Positions 34,895 to 45,386 of a stretch of 64,000 bases of DNA are shown piece by piece; position 1 is the first letter of the stretch, and every line of letters begins with the position of its first letter. Made by a program: the position numbers and the translations under genes. The notes beneath the pieces are model-generated. The model was given only the letters and a program-made list of their open reading frames with translations, had not been told where the DNA came from and ran no database searches. This DNA comes from Candidatus Pelagibacter communis (GTDB lineage Bacteria > Pseudomonadota > Alphaproteobacteria > Pelagibacterales > Pelagibacteraceae), in the NCBI RefSeq assembly GCF_012932795.1, contig NZ_LANA01000001.1, positions 58,022 to 122,021 on the forward strand, read 5' to 3'.

Positions 34895-35704
34895 TTACAA
34901 AATATCTTCTATATTGTCATTTTCATTTATATCGTTAGTGATATTTTTTTCTTTTTTTATTTTTTTATAATGAAAATAACTAACTGGGATTAAGCATAAA
35001 TAAAGAAATGTACTAATAGCTAGTATTTTAAACGTGTATACTAATAAAGCTCCAAAAAATAAAACTATTCCAAACAATAAAAATTTAGTCATGGTTCTTG
35101 GTATAACAATTTTTTTAAATGAATATGTTGGAACTGTGCTTATAAGTAGTATTGAAATTATTATGAAAAACATAGGTACTATAAAATCATAATTAAATTT
35201 AAGATAAAGGTCATCTAATCCACTAAAATTTATTACCAGTGGCATTAAAACAACAATTCCACCTGCTGGTGCAGGTATACCTTCAAAAAAATTATCTTTC
35301 CAAGATGGCTCATCTTCAGAATTAACATTAAACCTAGCAAGTCTTAAAGCAACACAGACTACATACATCAAACAAACAAACCAACCTAATTTATCAAGGT
35401 ATTGTAAATTCCAAAAATACATTATGAAGGCTGGCGCAACACCAAAGCTAATTACATCTCCTAAGGAGTCAAGCTCTTTACCCATCTTGGATGTTCCTTT
35501 AATTAATCTTGCTATACGACCATCCAAAGCATCCATCAATCCTGCAAATAATATTGCAATTATAGCTAGTGCAAATTTTCCATCCAAAGCAAATTTAATA
35601 GAAGATAAGCCTATGCAAACCCCAACTAATGTGATTGCATTAGGTAAAATCATTCTTGTTTTTTTATCAGAAACAATTTTAAAATTTTTTTTAGGTTGTT
35701 CCAT
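34895..35704 (-). CDS. pssA: CDP-diacylglycerol-serine O-phosphatidyltransferase
   Basis: PssA makes phosphatidylserine from CDP-diacylglycerol and serine at the inner membrane. The CDP-alcohol phosphotransferase signature is complete in MDALDGRIARLIKGTSKMGKELDSLGDVISFG, residues about 61-92. About seven or eight helices follow the usual pattern in 269 residues. It starts 3 bp after psd. With Psd it yields phosphatidylethanolamine. Confidence 0.95.
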   Translation of the reverse strand: MEQPKKNFKIVSDKKTRMILPNAITLVGVCIGLSSIKFALDGKFALAIIAILFAGLMDALDGRIARLIKGTSKMGKELDSLGDVISFGVAPAFIMYFWNLQYLDKLGWFVCLMYVVCVALRLARFNVNSEDEPSWKDNFFEGIPAPAGGIVVLMPLVINFSGLDDLYLKFNYDFIVPMFFIIISILLISTVPTYSFKKIVIPRTMTKFLLFGIVLFFGALLVYTFKILAISTFLYLCLIPVSYFHYKKIKKEKNITNDINENDNIEDIL

Positions 35705-35707
35705 AAA

Positions 35708-36355
35708 TCATTTTTTAGCTAATAGTGTTTCACCAGCAATTGTTTTTTGTCCTACTTTTACTAAAGTTTCATAACTTTTAAAATAAACATCTGCTCTACT
35801 TCCAAACCTAATCATTCCAATCCTTTCTCCTTGCTGAAGTTTTTGATCTTTATTTGATTCACAAACAATTCTTCTAGCAATCAAACCTGCTATTTGTACA
35901 ACAACCACTTCATCGCCTTGATTATTTATGATTTTATAATAATTTCTTTCATTATCTTCGCTTGCTTTATCAAGCGATGCATTTAAAAATTTTCCTGGTT
36001 TATAAAGTATTTCTGAAATTGTACCCTCGCAAGGTGTTCTATTTACGTGGCAATCAAAAACATTCATAAATATACTAATTTTTGTAAATTTTTGATTTTC
36101 TAAGCCCAATTCCTTTGGCCCATCAACTTCGTGTACCATTAAAACCTCTCCATCTGCTGGGCTTGTTAAATACTTTTCATTATTTATTGAAATTCGTTCT
36201 GGATCTCTAAAAAAATAATAAACCCATATAGATAATATTAAGCCAATTAATCCAAGAAATCCGTTAAGTAAATTTAAACCAATTGTTAAAAAAATTGATA
36301 TAGCTAAAAATTTATATCCTTCTGTGTGAATTTTTGGGAAAATTTTATCTAACAT
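35708..36355 (-). CDS. psd: Phosphatidylserine decarboxylase proenzyme, short type
   Basis: Psd converts phosphatidylserine to phosphatidylethanolamine. The 215-residue length fits the short PSD-A type. It has MNVFDCHVNRTPCEG and the self-cleavage site in IRFGSRADVYF, where the serine becomes the pyruvoyl group. One or two N-terminal hydrophobic segments anchor it. It heads the leftward run psd-pssA-glycosyltransferase-rlmE-guaB-TPR-guaA-panB and is divergent from icd over a 77 bp A/T-rich gap. Confidence 0.95.
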   Translation of the reverse strand: MLDKIFPKIHTEGYKFLAISIFLTIGLNLLNGFLGLIGLILSIWVYYFFRDPERISINNEKYLTSPADGEVLMVHEVDGPKELGLENQKFTKISIFMNVFDCHVNRTPCEGTISEILYKPGKFLNASLDKASEDNERNYYKIINNQGDEVVVVQIAGLIARRIVCESNKDQKLQQGERIGMIRFGSRADVYFKSYETLVKVGQKTIAGETLLAKK

Positions 36356-36432
36356 AAGCTTCTATTTGATAATTTTTTATTAATATGTATATAAAACACT
36401 AAATTACAATTACTAATATATATTAATCATTT

Positions 36433-37647
36433 ATGGCTAAAATAAACGTTAAAAACCCTGTTGTTGAACTAGATGGTGATGAAATGACTCGTGTCATATG
36501 GGATTTCATTAAAAATAAACTAATTTTACCATATTTAGATTTAGACATTAAATACTTCGATCTTGGTATGAAAAGTAGAGATGACTCTAATGATCAAATA
36601 ACTATCGATTCAGCTAAGGCAATAAAAGATCATAGTGTTGGTATCAAATGTGCAACAATCACTCCTGACGAAGCACGTGTTGAAGAATTTAAATTAAAAA
36701 AGATGTGGAGATCTCCAAATGGAACTATTAGAAATATTCTTGGTGGAACAGTATTTAGAGAACCTATAATTTGTAAAAACATTCCAAAACTAGTTCCAAC
36801 ATGGACTGACCCATTGATTATTGGAAGACACGCCTTTGGTGATCAATATAGAGCAACAGATTTTAAAGTTCCAGGAAAAGGAAAAATGGAAGTTAAATGG
36901 ACTGCTGAAGATGGAAGTGATCAAATAAAATATGAAGTTTTTAATTTTCCAGGGCCTGGAATTGCTTTATCGATGTACAACTTGGATAAATCTATAGAAG
37001 ACTTTGCAAGGTCTTGTTTTAATTATGGTATAATAAAAAAATGGCCAGTTTATCTCTCTACCAAAAATACTATTTTAAAAACTTATGATGGTAGATTTAA
37101 AGATATCTTCCAAGAAATTTTTGATAAAGAATTTAAAATAGATTTTGAAAAACTTAGTATTACTTACGAACATAGATTAATTGATGACATGGTTGCTTGT
37201 GCTATGAAATGGAGTGGTAAATATATTTGGGCTTGTAAAAATTATGATGGTGATGTTCAATCTGATACAGTGGCTCAAGGATATGGGTCATTAGGTTTGA
37301 TGACAAGTGTACTTCTTGCCCCTGATGGAAAAACTATGGAAGCTGAAGCGGCTCATGGAACTGTGACTAGACACTATAGAATGCATCAAGAAGGTAAAGA
37401 GACTTCTACAAATCCAATTGCATCAATTTTTGCTTGGACTAGAGGTTTGGCTCATAGAGGAAAATTAGATGGCAATGAAGATTTGATTAAATTTTCAACT
37501 ACATTAGAAAAAGTTTGTATTGATTGTGTTGAAAGTGGCTCTATGACTAAAGACTTGGCAGTTTTAATTGGTTCATCAAGCAGTTATTTAACCACTAATC
37601 AATTTTTAGATAAACTGGATGAACAACTTAAGAAAAAACTTAATTAA
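36433..37647 (+). CDS. icd: NADP-dependent isocitrate dehydrogenase
   Basis: Icd decarboxylates isocitrate to 2-oxoglutarate in the TCA cycle. The 404-residue protein belongs to the homodimeric eukaryote-like type, shown by [75 protein letters not shown] and [11 protein letters not shown]. It ends in an 8 bp overlap with the convergent alaS gene. No oddities are seen. Confidence 0.97.
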   Translation: MAKINVKNPVVELDGDEMTRVIWDFIKNKLILPYLDLDIKYFDLGMKSRDDSNDQITIDSAKAIKDHSVGIKCATITPDEARVEEFKLKKMWRSPNGTIRNILGGTVFREPIICKNIPKLVPTWTDPLIIGRHAFGDQYRATDFKVPGKGKMEVKWTAEDGSDQIKYEVFNFPGPGIALSMYNLDKSIEDFARSCFNYGIIKKWPVYLSTKNTILKTYDGRFKDIFQEIFDKEFKIDFEKLSITYEHRLIDDMVACAMKWSGKYIWACKNYDGDVQSDTVAQGYGSLGLMTSVLLAPDGKTMEAEAAHGTVTRHYRMHQEGKETSTNPIASIFAWTRGLAHRGKLDGNEDLIKFSTTLEKVCIDCVESGSMTKDLAVLIGSSSSYLTTNQFLDKLDEQLKKKLN

Positions 37648-40309
37648 TTAATTTCTTAATACACTCAAAAGATTCTTGAATTTTTTCTGGCAATATGCCC
37701 CCTGCTTGAGCAAAGTCACTTCTTCCTCCTCCACCTTTGCCACCAATAACCTCTGACCCGACCCTTGCAATTTTTACAGCATCAAACTTGTTTTGTAGTG
37801 CTTTAGTTACACCTACAGCTAGTCCAACTTTATTATTATTGATTGCGTAAATTATTACTAATCCTTCACCAATTTCTTTTTTTCCTTCATCAATTAATTT
37901 TCTTAAATCTTTAAATGGTAAATCTAAGACATTTTGAAATCTAACTTTTATTCCATTAATAACTTGATCTTTAATTAAATTTTTTGTTTTATCATTTAAG
38001 ATTGAGACAACAGAAAGTTGATCAAATTGTTTATTAAGATCTTTTATTAAAGTTACTTGATCCTTGTTTTGAAGATTAGGTTTTCCTCCTAATTCAATAA
38101 TCTTTGTCTCTAATTTTTTTATAACTGCCTCATTTTTTTGATCAGACAAACTAGATAGGTTTTCTTTTTCTTTTAAAAAATTAACTAACTGTGCGTCTCT
38201 TAAAGCTTCAATTCTTCTTACACCTGCAGCAATAGATGATTGGCTTATAATCTTAAATTTTCCAATATCAGCTGTGTTTACAACGTGAGTTCCTCCACAT
38301 AATTCAGTTGAGAAAAATTTACCTTCTTCGTCTCCCATTGACAAAACTCTTACTTCATCACCATATTTTTCTCCAAATAAAGCTAAGGCACCATTTTCAA
38401 CGGCTTCTTTAGGTGTCATTACTCTTGTTTTCACCTCTGACCTTTTTTGAATTATTGAGTTAACATAATGTTCAATTTTTCCCATCTCATCTTCTGAGAT
38501 AGGTTTCATGTGACTAAAGTCAAATCTTAAACGATCAGACTGAACTAAAGATCCTTTTTGAGTTACATGCTTACCTAAAACTCTTCTTAATGCTTCATGT
38601 AATAAATGTGTAGCAGAATGGTAGGCTCTAATATTGTTTCTTCTTTGTGTATCTATTCTTAATTCGACACTATCTTTTAATTTAACCGAACCTTTTATAA
38701 CTTTTCCATAATGAACAAATAAATCTCCTAGTTTTTTTTGGACATCAGACACTTCAAATTCAAAAACTTCATTAGAGATTACTCCTGTATCAGCAACTTG
38801 CCCTCCAGACTCGCCATAAAAAGGTGTTTGATTTGTAATTATTATTCCTTCATCATTTTCTTGTAGATCTTGGGCTTCTTTATTATTTTTAATAATTAAA
38901 GTGACTACACCTTCTGCTTTATCTGTAGAATATCCTAAAAAATCAGTTGCCCCTAAACGATCTTTTATATCAAACCATATTTGATCAATCGTACTATCCC
39001 CTGATCCTTTCCAATTTTGTTTTGCAAGTTCTTTGCTTTCTTTCATTAATAAATCAAACTTCTCCCCATCTACCCTCAGTGATTTATTTTTCAAAATATC
39101 TTCGGTTAAATCTAATGGAAAACCAAATGTATCGTAAAGTTTAAATGCTACTTCACCAGGTAATATTTTTTCTACTTTCTCTAACTCTTCATTTAAAATT
39201 TTTATTCCTCTATCTAGTAAAACTAAAAACTTTTCTTCTTCTGTTTTTAAAGTTTCTTTAATTAAAGATTGTGCTCTTTCTAACTCAGGATAATTGTTAG
39301 ACATTTCTTCTAGGAGTGTTTTAAAAATATTATAAAAGACTGGTTTTTTAGAACCTAGCAAATGTGAATGTCTCATTCCACGTCTCATAATTCTTCTAAG
39401 CACATATCCTCTTCCTTCATTAGAAGGTAGAACTCCTTCTGCTAATAAAAATGAACTTGCTCGTAAATGATCAGCTATCACTCTAAAACTAGATTGATTA
39501 GTCTTGTTAACTTTAACATTTAAAGAGTCTGACACTGATTGTATTAACTTTTTAAAATGATCTGTTTCATAGTTATCATGTGTTCCTTGTAATAACGCAG
39601 CTATTCTCTCGAGACCCATACCCGTATCCACAGATGGTTTTGGTAAATCTATTCTTTTATCTTTTGAAATTTGCTCATATTGCATGAATACTAAATTCCA
39701 AATTTCTATAAACCTATTACCATCTTCATTTTTAGTGCCAGGTAAGCCACCCTCTAAATGCTCACCATGATCATAAAATATTTCAGAACATGGTCCACAA
39801 GGCCCTGTATCACCCATAGACCAAAAGTTATCCGATGTTGCTACCTTGATTATTCTATCATCACTAAAACCAGCTATTTTCTTCCAAAAGTTAAATGCTT
39901 CTTCATCGTCATGATAAACTGTTACATAAAGACGATTTTTATCAATTCCAAACTCTTTAGTTATTAAATTCCATGCATAACTAATTGCCTCTTCCTTAAA
40001 ATAATCTCCAAATGAAAAATTTCCAAGCATTTCAAAAAATGTGTGGTGTCTTGGTGTGTAACCTACATTTTCAAGGTCGTTATGCTTACCACCTGCCCTT
40101 ACACATTTTTGTGAGGTTGTTGCTCTTACATAATCTCTTTTTTCTAATCCAGTGAATACATTTTTAAATTGTACCATTCCTGAATTTGCAAACATTAATG
40201 TTGGATCATTATTTGGAACTAAATTACTAGACTCAACTACTCTGTGATCATTTTTTTCAAAATAATCTAAAAAAGTTGTTCTGATTTGATTTAGTGTTTT
40301 GTCAGCCAT
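37640..40309 (-). CDS. alaS: Alanine-tRNA ligase
   Basis: The 889-residue enzyme charges tRNA-Ala. The catalytic domain begins with [23 protein letters not shown] and has [20 protein letters not shown]; the editing domain has [16 protein letters not shown] and the metal-binding CGGTHV; the C-Ala domain contains the glycine-rich [16 protein letters not shown]. The length and order are standard. It is downstream of recA on the same strand, beyond a terminator, so it is probably transcribed from its own promoter in 40310-40406 or by readthrough. Confidence 0.97.
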   Translation of the reverse strand: MADKTLNQIRTTFLDYFEKNDHRVVESSNLVPNNDPTLMFANSGMVQFKNVFTGLEKRDYVRATTSQKCVRAGGKHNDLENVGYTPRHHTFFEMLGNFSFGDYFKEEAISYAWNLITKEFGIDKNRLYVTVYHDDEEAFNFWKKIAGFSDDRIIKVATSDNFWSMGDTGPCGPCSEIFYDHGEHLEGGLPGTKNEDGNRFIEIWNLVFMQYEQISKDKRIDLPKPSVDTGMGLERIAALLQGTHDNYETDHFKKLIQSVSDSLNVKVNKTNQSSFRVIADHLRASSFLLAEGVLPSNEGRGYVLRRIMRRGMRHSHLLGSKKPVFYNIFKTLLEEMSNNYPELERAQSLIKETLKTEEEKFLVLLDRGIKILNEELEKVEKILPGEVAFKLYDTFGFPLDLTEDILKNKSLRVDGEKFDLLMKESKELAKQNWKGSGDSTIDQIWFDIKDRLGATDFLGYSTDKAEGVVTLIIKNNKEAQDLQENDEGIIITNQTPFYGESGGQVADTGVISNEVFEFEVSDVQKKLGDLFVHYGKVIKGSVKLKDSVELRIDTQRRNNIRAYHSATHLLHEALRRVLGKHVTQKGSLVQSDRLRFDFSHMKPISEDEMGKIEHYVNSIIQKRSEVKTRVMTPKEAVENGALALFGEKYGDEVRVLSMGDEEGKFFSTELCGGTHVVNTADIGKFKIISQSSIAAGVRRIEALRDAQLVNFLKEKENLSSLSDQKNEAVIKKLETKIIELGGKPNLQNKDQVTLIKDLNKQFDQLSVVSILNDKTKNLIKDQVINGIKVRFQNVLDLPFKDLRKLIDEGKKEIGEGLVIIYAINNNKVGLAVGVTKALQNKFDAVKIARVGSEVIGGKGGGGRSDFAQAGGILPEKIQESFECIKKLIN

Positions 40310-40356
40310 ATAATTAAAATACAGCTTTTTTATTTGATGTCTAGATAAGTGTAGGG

Positions 40357-40385
40357 AAAAAAGGCGCTTAAATTAAGCGCCTTTT
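40357..40385 (-). terminator. Intrinsic terminator of recA
   Basis: AAAAGGCGCTTA at 40359-40370 and TAAGCGCCTTTT at 40374-40385 form a 12-bp stem with a 3-base loop. On the minus strand it lies 21 bases past the recA stop and is followed by a run of six T, the standard intrinsic terminator layout. Confidence 0.88.
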
Positions 40386-40406
40386 AATAATTAAAGATGA
40401 CTTTAA

Positions 40407-41558
40407 CTAATTCTTTTTAGATGGAGGTGTTACTTCTTCCTTTGTTTCCACTTTAGGTTCTTCTATTTGATCTTTTGCTGCTTTTTCAGGATCAAGTGGA
40501 TTACCTTCAATTTTTTTTGCTATCACACCAGCTTTTTCTCTAATTGCCATTTCAATTTCTGCTGCAATTTTAGGATTTTGCTCTAAGTAAGTTTTCGCAT
40601 TTTCTCTTCCTTGGCCAATTTTTTCACCTTTATAAGCATACCAAGCTCCAGCTTTTTCAACGATGTCAGCTTTTGCACCAAGATCAACTAATTCACCTAC
40701 TTTACTAATACCTTTGCCGTACATTAGGTCAAATTCAACAACTTTAAATGGAGGTGCTACTTTGTTTTTAACCACTTTAACCCTTGTTGAGTTACCAATA
40801 ATTTCATCTCCATTTTTGATTGCACCAATTCTTCTAATATCCATTCTTACAGATGAATAAAACTTAAGTGCATTTCCACCAGAAGTAGTCTCTGGACTTC
40901 CAAACATAACTCCAATTTTCATTCTAATTTGGTTAATAAAAATCATCATTGTATTCGTGCTTGAGATTGAGCCTGTTAGTTTTCTTAAAGCCTGACTCAT
41001 TAATCTTGATTGAAGTCCTACGTGGTGATCTCCCATTTCTCCTTCAATTTCAGCTCTAGGTGTTAGTGCTGCAACAGAGTCGATTACGATTACAGAAATT
41101 GATCCTGATTTGACTAATGTATCAGCTATTTCTAGAGCTTGCTCACCAGTATCGGGTTGTGAAATTAATAATTCTTCAGTATCTACTCCAAGTTTTTTTG
41201 CATAAATTGGATCTAAAGCATGCTCTGCATCTATAAACGCACAAATTCCTCCAGCTTTTTGGGCTTCTGCTAAAACTTGTAATGCTAAAGTTGTTTTACC
41301 AGATGATTCTGGTCCATAAACTTCAATAACTCTTCCTTTTGGTAAGCCACCTATTCCAAGCGCCACATCTAAGCTTAATGATCCAGTTGAAACTGACTCA
41401 ACATCCATTGCTCTTCTTTGACCGAGTTTCATTACCGATCCTTTTCCAAAATTATCGATAATTTGGCTCATTGCCGCGTCCAAAGCTTTATTTTTTTCGT
41501 TACCTTCTGCTTGTTGTGCTTTTGTAGTTTTAACTACTTTTAAGTTGTTTTTAGTCAT
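40407..41558 (-). CDS. recA: Recombinase RecA
   Basis: RecA forms ATP-dependent filaments on single-stranded DNA for homologous recombination and triggers the SOS response. The 383-residue protein has the Walker [28 protein letters not shown], the loop L1 [19 protein letters not shown] and L2 [29 protein letters not shown] perfect alphaproteobacterial SOS box stands in its promoter at 41587-41601. The C-terminal tail is rich in Glu, Lys and Pro, as in many RecA proteins. Confidence 0.98.
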   Translation of the reverse strand: MTKNNLKVVKTTKAQQAEGNEKNKALDAAMSQIIDNFGKGSVMKLGQRRAMDVESVSTGSLSLDVALGIGGLPKGRVIEVYGPESSGKTTLALQVLAEAQKAGGICAFIDAEHALDPIYAKKLGVDTEELLISQPDTGEQALEIADTLVKSGSISVIVIDSVAALTPRAEIEGEMGDHHVGLQSRLMSQALRKLTGSISSTNTMMIFINQIRMKIGVMFGSPETTSGGNALKFYSSVRMDIRRIGAIKNGDEIIGNSTRVKVVKNKVAPPFKVVEFDLMYGKGISKVGELVDLGAKADIVEKAGAWYAYKGEKIGQGRENAKTYLEQNPKIAAEIEMAIREKAGVIAKKIEGNPLDPEKAAKDQIEEPKVETKEEVTPPSKKN

Positions 41559-41586
41559 TTTATGCCCTTTTTATTAAATAATTAGT

Positions 41587-41631
41587 GTTCGAATCGTGTT
41601 CTAAATGTACACATTTTGTTCTCATTATCAA
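41587..41631 (-). promoter_or_regulatory. recA promoter with SOS box
   Basis: On the minus strand GAACACGATTCGAAC (41601-41587) matches the alphaproteobacterial LexA site GAAC-N7-GAAC exactly. Upstream are a possible -35 TTGATA (41631-41626) and -10 TACATT (41609-41604) separated by 16 bases. The box lies just past the -10, where a repressor would block initiation. The promoter elements are a visual fit. Confidence 0.75.
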
Positions 41632-41661
41632 TAGTTTTTTTTTAATTAAATATTGGCTTAA

Positions 41662-42960
41662 TTATTGGAGTTTTAGATATTTGTTACTTAGTAAGCCAAC
41701 TGATTGAAGTAATTTAAATCTTGAAAGTAAATAATTTCTTTCAGAATCTGCAAGGCTTATTTTTGAAGTTAATAAAATTGAGTTTGATTGAATAACATCC
41801 AGTGTTGATCTTCCAAGGCCAGATTCGTACTCAACCGTTATCCCTTCATTTGCAATTTCTGCAGCTTTTACTTGTGACTTAACTGAATTTAGTAAGCTTT
41901 TTGAAGATTGTAAACTTAACCATGCACTTGCAACACTAGCTTGATTTGTTTTCATGGCATTATCAAATAATAGTTTATTTCTATTCTTTAAATTTTTACT
42001 TCTATTTAATGAAGCAGTGTTTTTTCCACCATTAAAAATTGGCCAAGAAACAGTTGCAGTTAATACTTCTTTATCTCTTTCATTAATTGTTGAACTTGTA
42101 TCTTCAGTTTTTGATCTATTAAAAGACATTGTTGCAGAAGGGGAAAGCTCTGATCTTGCAATTGTAACATCTTTTTCTGATTGTTCATATTCTAATTTAG
42201 AAATAATTAAGTTTGGATTGTTTATTTTTGAGATTTCAATTGCACTATCTAAATCTGAAGGAACTTCAAAGGCAAAATCTAGTTTTTCATCTAAAGTGTT
42301 AGGATCATTGATTGGGCCTATTATTTTTTCATATATTAGTTTAGCTGTAACAACTTCATTTCTTGCTTGTATAAATTTCGCTTGGGCACCTGCTAGTGAA
42401 GACTCAGACTGTGCTAAATCTGTAAAAGTAATTTGACTTCTTTCTAATCTTGCTTGATCTGTTTCTACTTGTCTTTCTAATAAATTAATATTATTTTGAT
42501 TAATCTTAAATTTTTTATCTGCAGATATAAATCCTGAATAAGCTTCTGCAGCTTTGTATAAAATTTCTTGCTCTGTTTTTAAAAGTTTTGCATCAGCTAG
42601 ACTTATTCCAATTTTACTTTTTTCCATTCCTGCAAGACCAGCAAAACCTTGGAACAGTTTTTGTTCTATAACTACTGATTGACTTTGAGGGTCAACATCT
42701 GTGATGGTAGAATTTGTTCCACTTCTATCCGTTAGCTTTTCTGTGCTTTCTTGGCTCTTAGAACCTGAAAGAGTAACAGTTGGTAAAAATTCACTTTTTG
42801 ATATATTTAAATCTTCTTTTGAAACTTGAATATTTTCTCTTTCAGCATTTAATTCTGGATTATTAATATAAGCTTGGAGTAATGCTTCTGATAAAGAAAC
42901 TGCAAAAGCTTTTTGGTTAACCAAAACTAATGTTAATAATAATAATAATATTTTTTTCAT
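41662..42960 (-). CDS. tolC: TolC-family outer membrane efflux protein
   Basis: A 432-residue outer-membrane channel of type I secretion or multidrug efflux. The signal peptide is MKKILLLLLTLVLVNQKAFA, followed by the typical first repeat SLSEALLQAYINNPELNAERENIQVSKEDL and the second repeat DSAIEISKINNPNLIISKLEYEQSEKDV. VSWPIFNGGKN and GLGRSTLDVIQSNSILLTSKISLADSERNYLLS are also standard. The start overlaps the end of the kinase-like gene by one base. No inner-membrane partner lies nearby. Confidence 0.9.
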   Translation of the reverse strand: MKKILLLLLTLVLVNQKAFAVSLSEALLQAYINNPELNAERENIQVSKEDLNISKSEFLPTVTLSGSKSQESTEKLTDRSGTNSTITDVDPQSQSVVIEQKLFQGFAGLAGMEKSKIGISLADAKLLKTEQEILYKAAEAYSGFISADKKFKINQNNINLLERQVETDQARLERSQITFTDLAQSESSLAGAQAKFIQARNEVVTAKLIYEKIIGPINDPNTLDEKLDFAFEVPSDLDSAIEISKINNPNLIISKLEYEQSEKDVTIARSELSPSATMSFNRSKTEDTSSTINERDKEVLTATVSWPIFNGGKNTASLNRSKNLKNRNKLLFDNAMKTNQASVASAWLSLQSSKSLLNSVKSQVKAAEIANEGITVEYESGLGRSTLDVIQSNSILLTSKISLADSERNYLLSRFKLLQSVGLLSNKYLKLQ

Positions 42961-43886
42961 TATTTTTTAAATTTCATATTTTGAATTTGATGTCTGCTAT
43001 TTAAATTCATAATTATAGATGAGTTTTTTATAGCATCTTTAAACATTTGTTGAGTTATTCTTTGATATGTTTGCATAAAATTTATTACATCTCCAATACT
43101 CATAATTTTAAGGTCCTTTTTATTTTTTGTTTGTATCCGAAGTTTTCTCTCTTGTTTTAACCTCCAATTTCTCAATAAATTAAAATTTTTAGCCTTCAAA
43201 TACAATAATTCATCTAACTGATTAAATAGTGTCTTATATTTTGTTTTCAATTGATTATTAACGTGAGACCTCCATTTAAGCTTTTTATCATAAACTTTTT
43301 CAAATGAATTAACTGGTTTTTTTAGTTGTTTGGCAGTTTGAGATTTGGCGCCAACACACCAACCTTCAAAAATTACCACGTCTGGTTTGAATTTAAGTTT
43401 ATACCATAAGCTTTTTTTATAACGATCATCTATTGATTTATTAAATTTAGGAACTGTTAGGTTTTTAAACCTCTTTGACTTAACTTTTTTAAAAAATTTT
43501 AACATTAAATCTACGTCATGAGTGCCTGGAACTCCTCTTGTCATTAATAAAGAGTGCTTATTTTTAGATAATAATTTTCTATCTTTTCTCGTCTTATAAA
43601 AATCATCAATTGAAATTTTAAAAACTTTTAATTTAAAATACTTTTGTAAAATTAATGTTAAAATTGATGAGATAGTAGTTTTACCTGAGCCTTGACCTCC
43701 TGCCAAACCTATTATTAAAGGTTTTTTTTTATTAGTTCTCTTTGATATCCAAAAACTTATTGGGATTAAAAAAGATTTAATCATCTTTTCTTTATTTTTA
43801 AATTTATCTCTCTTTGTTTCTTGAGAAGAAATAAATTTAAAACAATCTTTTTTTACTTTAATAAAACAATCATTAACTTGTTGCAT
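42960..43886 (-). CDS. D-glycerate 3-kinase-like P-loop kinase
   Basis: A kinase-like protein with Walker A GLAGGQGSGKTTISSIL, followed by SIDDFYKTRKDR, LLMTRGVPGTHDVDLM and VVIFEGWCVGAKSQ; the TRGVPGTHD and EGWCVG segments are characteristic of the GLYK family of D-glycerate 3-kinases. This would feed glycerate to glycolysis or serine metabolism. I start at the ATG at 43886 (MQQVNDCF), giving 308 residues, because the frame's first ATG at 43928 would overlap the upstream gene by 35 bp. A short N-terminal extension before the P-loop is usual for the family. Confidence 0.75.
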   Translation of the reverse strand: MQQVNDCFIKVKKDCFKFISSQETKRDKFKNKEKMIKSFLIPISFWISKRTNKKKPLIIGLAGGQGSGKTTISSILTLILQKYFKLKVFKISIDDFYKTRKDRKLLSKNKHSLLMTRGVPGTHDVDLMLKFFKKVKSKRFKNLTVPKFNKSIDDRYKKSLWYKLKFKPDVVIFEGWCVGAKSQTAKQLKKPVNSFEKVYDKKLKWRSHVNNQLKTKYKTLFNQLDELLYLKAKNFNLLRNWRLKQERKLRIQTKNKKDLKIMSIGDVINFMQTYQRITQQMFKDAIKNSSIIMNLNSRHQIQNMKFKK

Positions 43887-43893
43887 AAAAAAA

Positions 43894-44256
43894 CTATTTA
43901 TTATCAAGTGGATGGTTATGACCATCATTTACAGCAACATCTTTTAAATCAAAAGTATTTATTTCATTTATACAACCAAGATTAAATCCTGTCATAGCTG
44001 GATTAGCCCTTGGATTGTGATGAGTATAAATCCCACAGTTAGAACAAAAATAGTGCTTTGCAACTTTTGAATGAAATTGATAAAGTTTTAATTTGTCTTT
44101 ACCTTTAACTATTTTAAAATCTTCGTTCTTAACCATAGACATAACTGCATTTTTTCTTTTACAAATTGAACAATTACATTGTAATACTTTTTGTAAATCT
44201 CCATCTAAATTTATTTCTGCTTCTACTTCTCCACAATGGCATGTTAATTTTTTCAT
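43894..44256 (-). CDS. GFA/CENP-V family zinc-binding protein
   Basis: A 120-residue protein of the GFA (glutathione-dependent formaldehyde-activating enzyme-like) fold. The cysteine pattern is standard: LTCHCGEVEAEI, LQCNCSICKRKNAVMS and HYFCSNCGIYTHHNPRANP, giving two zinc sites. Some members bind S-hydroxymethylglutathione, but most have no proven function. It lies 11 bp after the SOUL-protein gene and 7 bp before the kinase-like gene. Confidence 0.87.
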   Translation of the reverse strand: MKKLTCHCGEVEAEINLDGDLQKVLQCNCSICKRKNAVMSMVKNEDFKIVKGKDKLKLYQFHSKVAKHYFCSNCGIYTHHNPRANPAMTGFNLGCINEINTFDLKDVAVNDGHNHPLDNK

Positions 44257-44267
44257 TTATATTTCTT

Positions 44268-44825
44268 TTATAGGTTTATATCAATTTTAAACATAGCCTC
44301 GTTTCTTCTAAGCATAGGCAGTGTAAAAGGTTTATCATATGTTGCTTTAATGGGTGAACTTAAAATCAATATATTGTTTTTTTTTAATTCATTTTTTAAA
44401 ATATCTTTATGTTTAATAAAATTTTTATCAGAAGCCCTTCCTGAGTATTTTATAACCGCATAGTAACCACCTTTTATATTTAATATCTTGATATCTGAGT
44501 TGGATGGCCTTGGTGTGTTGTCTTTATTAAATTTTGAAGGTAAGTAAAATTGCATAGTCATACTTCCTTTTTTTTCTATTTGAGTAACTGGTGTTGTCAT
44601 ACTGATTTCTTCTTTATTCTCATTATTGCCTGAAATATAATTAAATAATTTTCTAAAACTACTACCTTGATTGGAAGTTATTGTTTCAATTGCTAAACGA
44701 TCAGAATACTTTCTAATCTCATAAACTTGATTTTGTTTCACCACTTCATAATTTACTTCTTCGTAAGCCACGACTTTAAAAGCTATAATTAAACTCAGAA
44801 CTATGATTGAGAAAACTTTTATCAT
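44268..44825 (-). CDS. SOUL family heme-binding-like protein
   Basis: A 185-residue exported protein with signal peptide MIKVFSIIVLSLIIAFKVVA. The SOUL fold is evident from YEVVKQNQVYEIRKYSDRLAIET, FRKLFNYISGNNENKEEISMTTPVTQ and the C-terminal YDKPFTLPMLRRNEAMFKI. Family members bind heme or porphyrins, probably in the periplasm here. It is divergent from umuD across a 165 bp gap. Confidence 0.87.
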   Translation of the reverse strand: MIKVFSIIVLSLIIAFKVVAYEEVNYEVVKQNQVYEIRKYSDRLAIETITSNQGSSFRKLFNYISGNNENKEEISMTTPVTQIEKKGSMTMQFYLPSKFNKDNTPRPSNSDIKILNIKGGYYAVIKYSGRASDKNFIKHKDILKNELKKNNILILSSPIKATYDKPFTLPMLRRNEAMFKIDINL

Positions 44826-44943
44826 TTTAATATGAGGTTTAAACTATCTCTGGTTGAAGTTATCCACAAGAGCACAAAATGTAGTTTTGATGTTCACGTT
44901 TTGATTCACCTTTGATTCAGTTATAGACTCAAAATACAACTTC

Positions 44944-44990
44944 TTGCATGTACTGTATAACTGGTCTATAAATAAGAACAAAACAAGAAC
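44944..44990 (+). promoter_or_regulatory. umuDC promoter with SOS box
   Basis: GAACAAAACAAGAAC at 44976-44990 matches the alphaproteobacterial LexA site GAAC-N7-GAAC exactly and ends directly before the umuD ATG. A -35-like TTGCAT (44944-44949) and a good -10 TATAAA (44967-44972) are 17 bases apart. Transcription would begin within the box, so the message would be nearly leaderless, and bound LexA would block it. Confidence 0.8.
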
Positions 44991-45386
44991 ATGAAACTAA
45001 CTATACCCTTTTATCTACATAAAGCAGGTGCTGGCTTTCCTTCTCCTGCAACAGACTACATCGAAGAAGATGTAGATCTTAATGTTCACTTAATCAAAAA
45101 TGTTCCAGCTACTTTCATCATTAGAGTTCAGGGGAAATCAATGACTGATGTTGGTATTTATGATGGTGACCTATTGGTTATTGATAGAAGTTTAAAACCT
45201 AAAAACTTTTCAACAGTAGTTGCAAATGTTCATGATGAGTTAGTTGTTAAAAGTTTTGTTAAATCAAAAGACGGTCAATTTTTAACATCTGGTTCAAAAA
45301 ATATTGAAGATAAAATAATTATTGGAGACGAATCTGAAATATTCATTTGGGGGGTTGTGACTTATGTCATCCATTCAACATACTAA
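44991..45386 (+). CDS. umuD: UmuD-type translesion polymerase subunit (S24 autoprotease)
   Basis: UmuD is cleaved on RecA filaments and then joins UmuC to form polymerase V. The 131-residue protein has the cleavage site region KAGAGFPSPATDY (Ala14-Gly15 aligns with the Cys24-Gly25 bond of E. coli), the catalytic serine in QGKSM (Ser50) and the lysine in LVVKSF (Lys87); the Ser-Lys spacing of 37 equals that in E. coli. The N-terminal arm is about ten residues shorter than in E. coli. An exact SOS box abuts the start. It overlaps umuC by 23 bp. Confidence 0.93.
   Translation: MKLTIPFYLHKAGAGFPSPATDYIEEDVDLNVHLIKNVPATFIIRVQGKSMTDVGIYDGDLLVIDRSLKPKNFSTVVANVHDELVVKSFVKSKDGQFLTSGSKNIEDKIIIGDESEIFIWGVVTYVIHSTY

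Noticed and set aside
41954..42436. A 160-codon rightward ORF opposite the TolC-like gene
   Set aside because: Shadow of a clear outer-membrane efflux gene, with no start signals or recognisable motif.
44892..44907. GTTCACGTTTTGATTC as a second SOS box near umuD
   Set aside because: The second half-site is GATT at the required spacing and does not match GTTC; the exact box at 44976-44990 explains the control.
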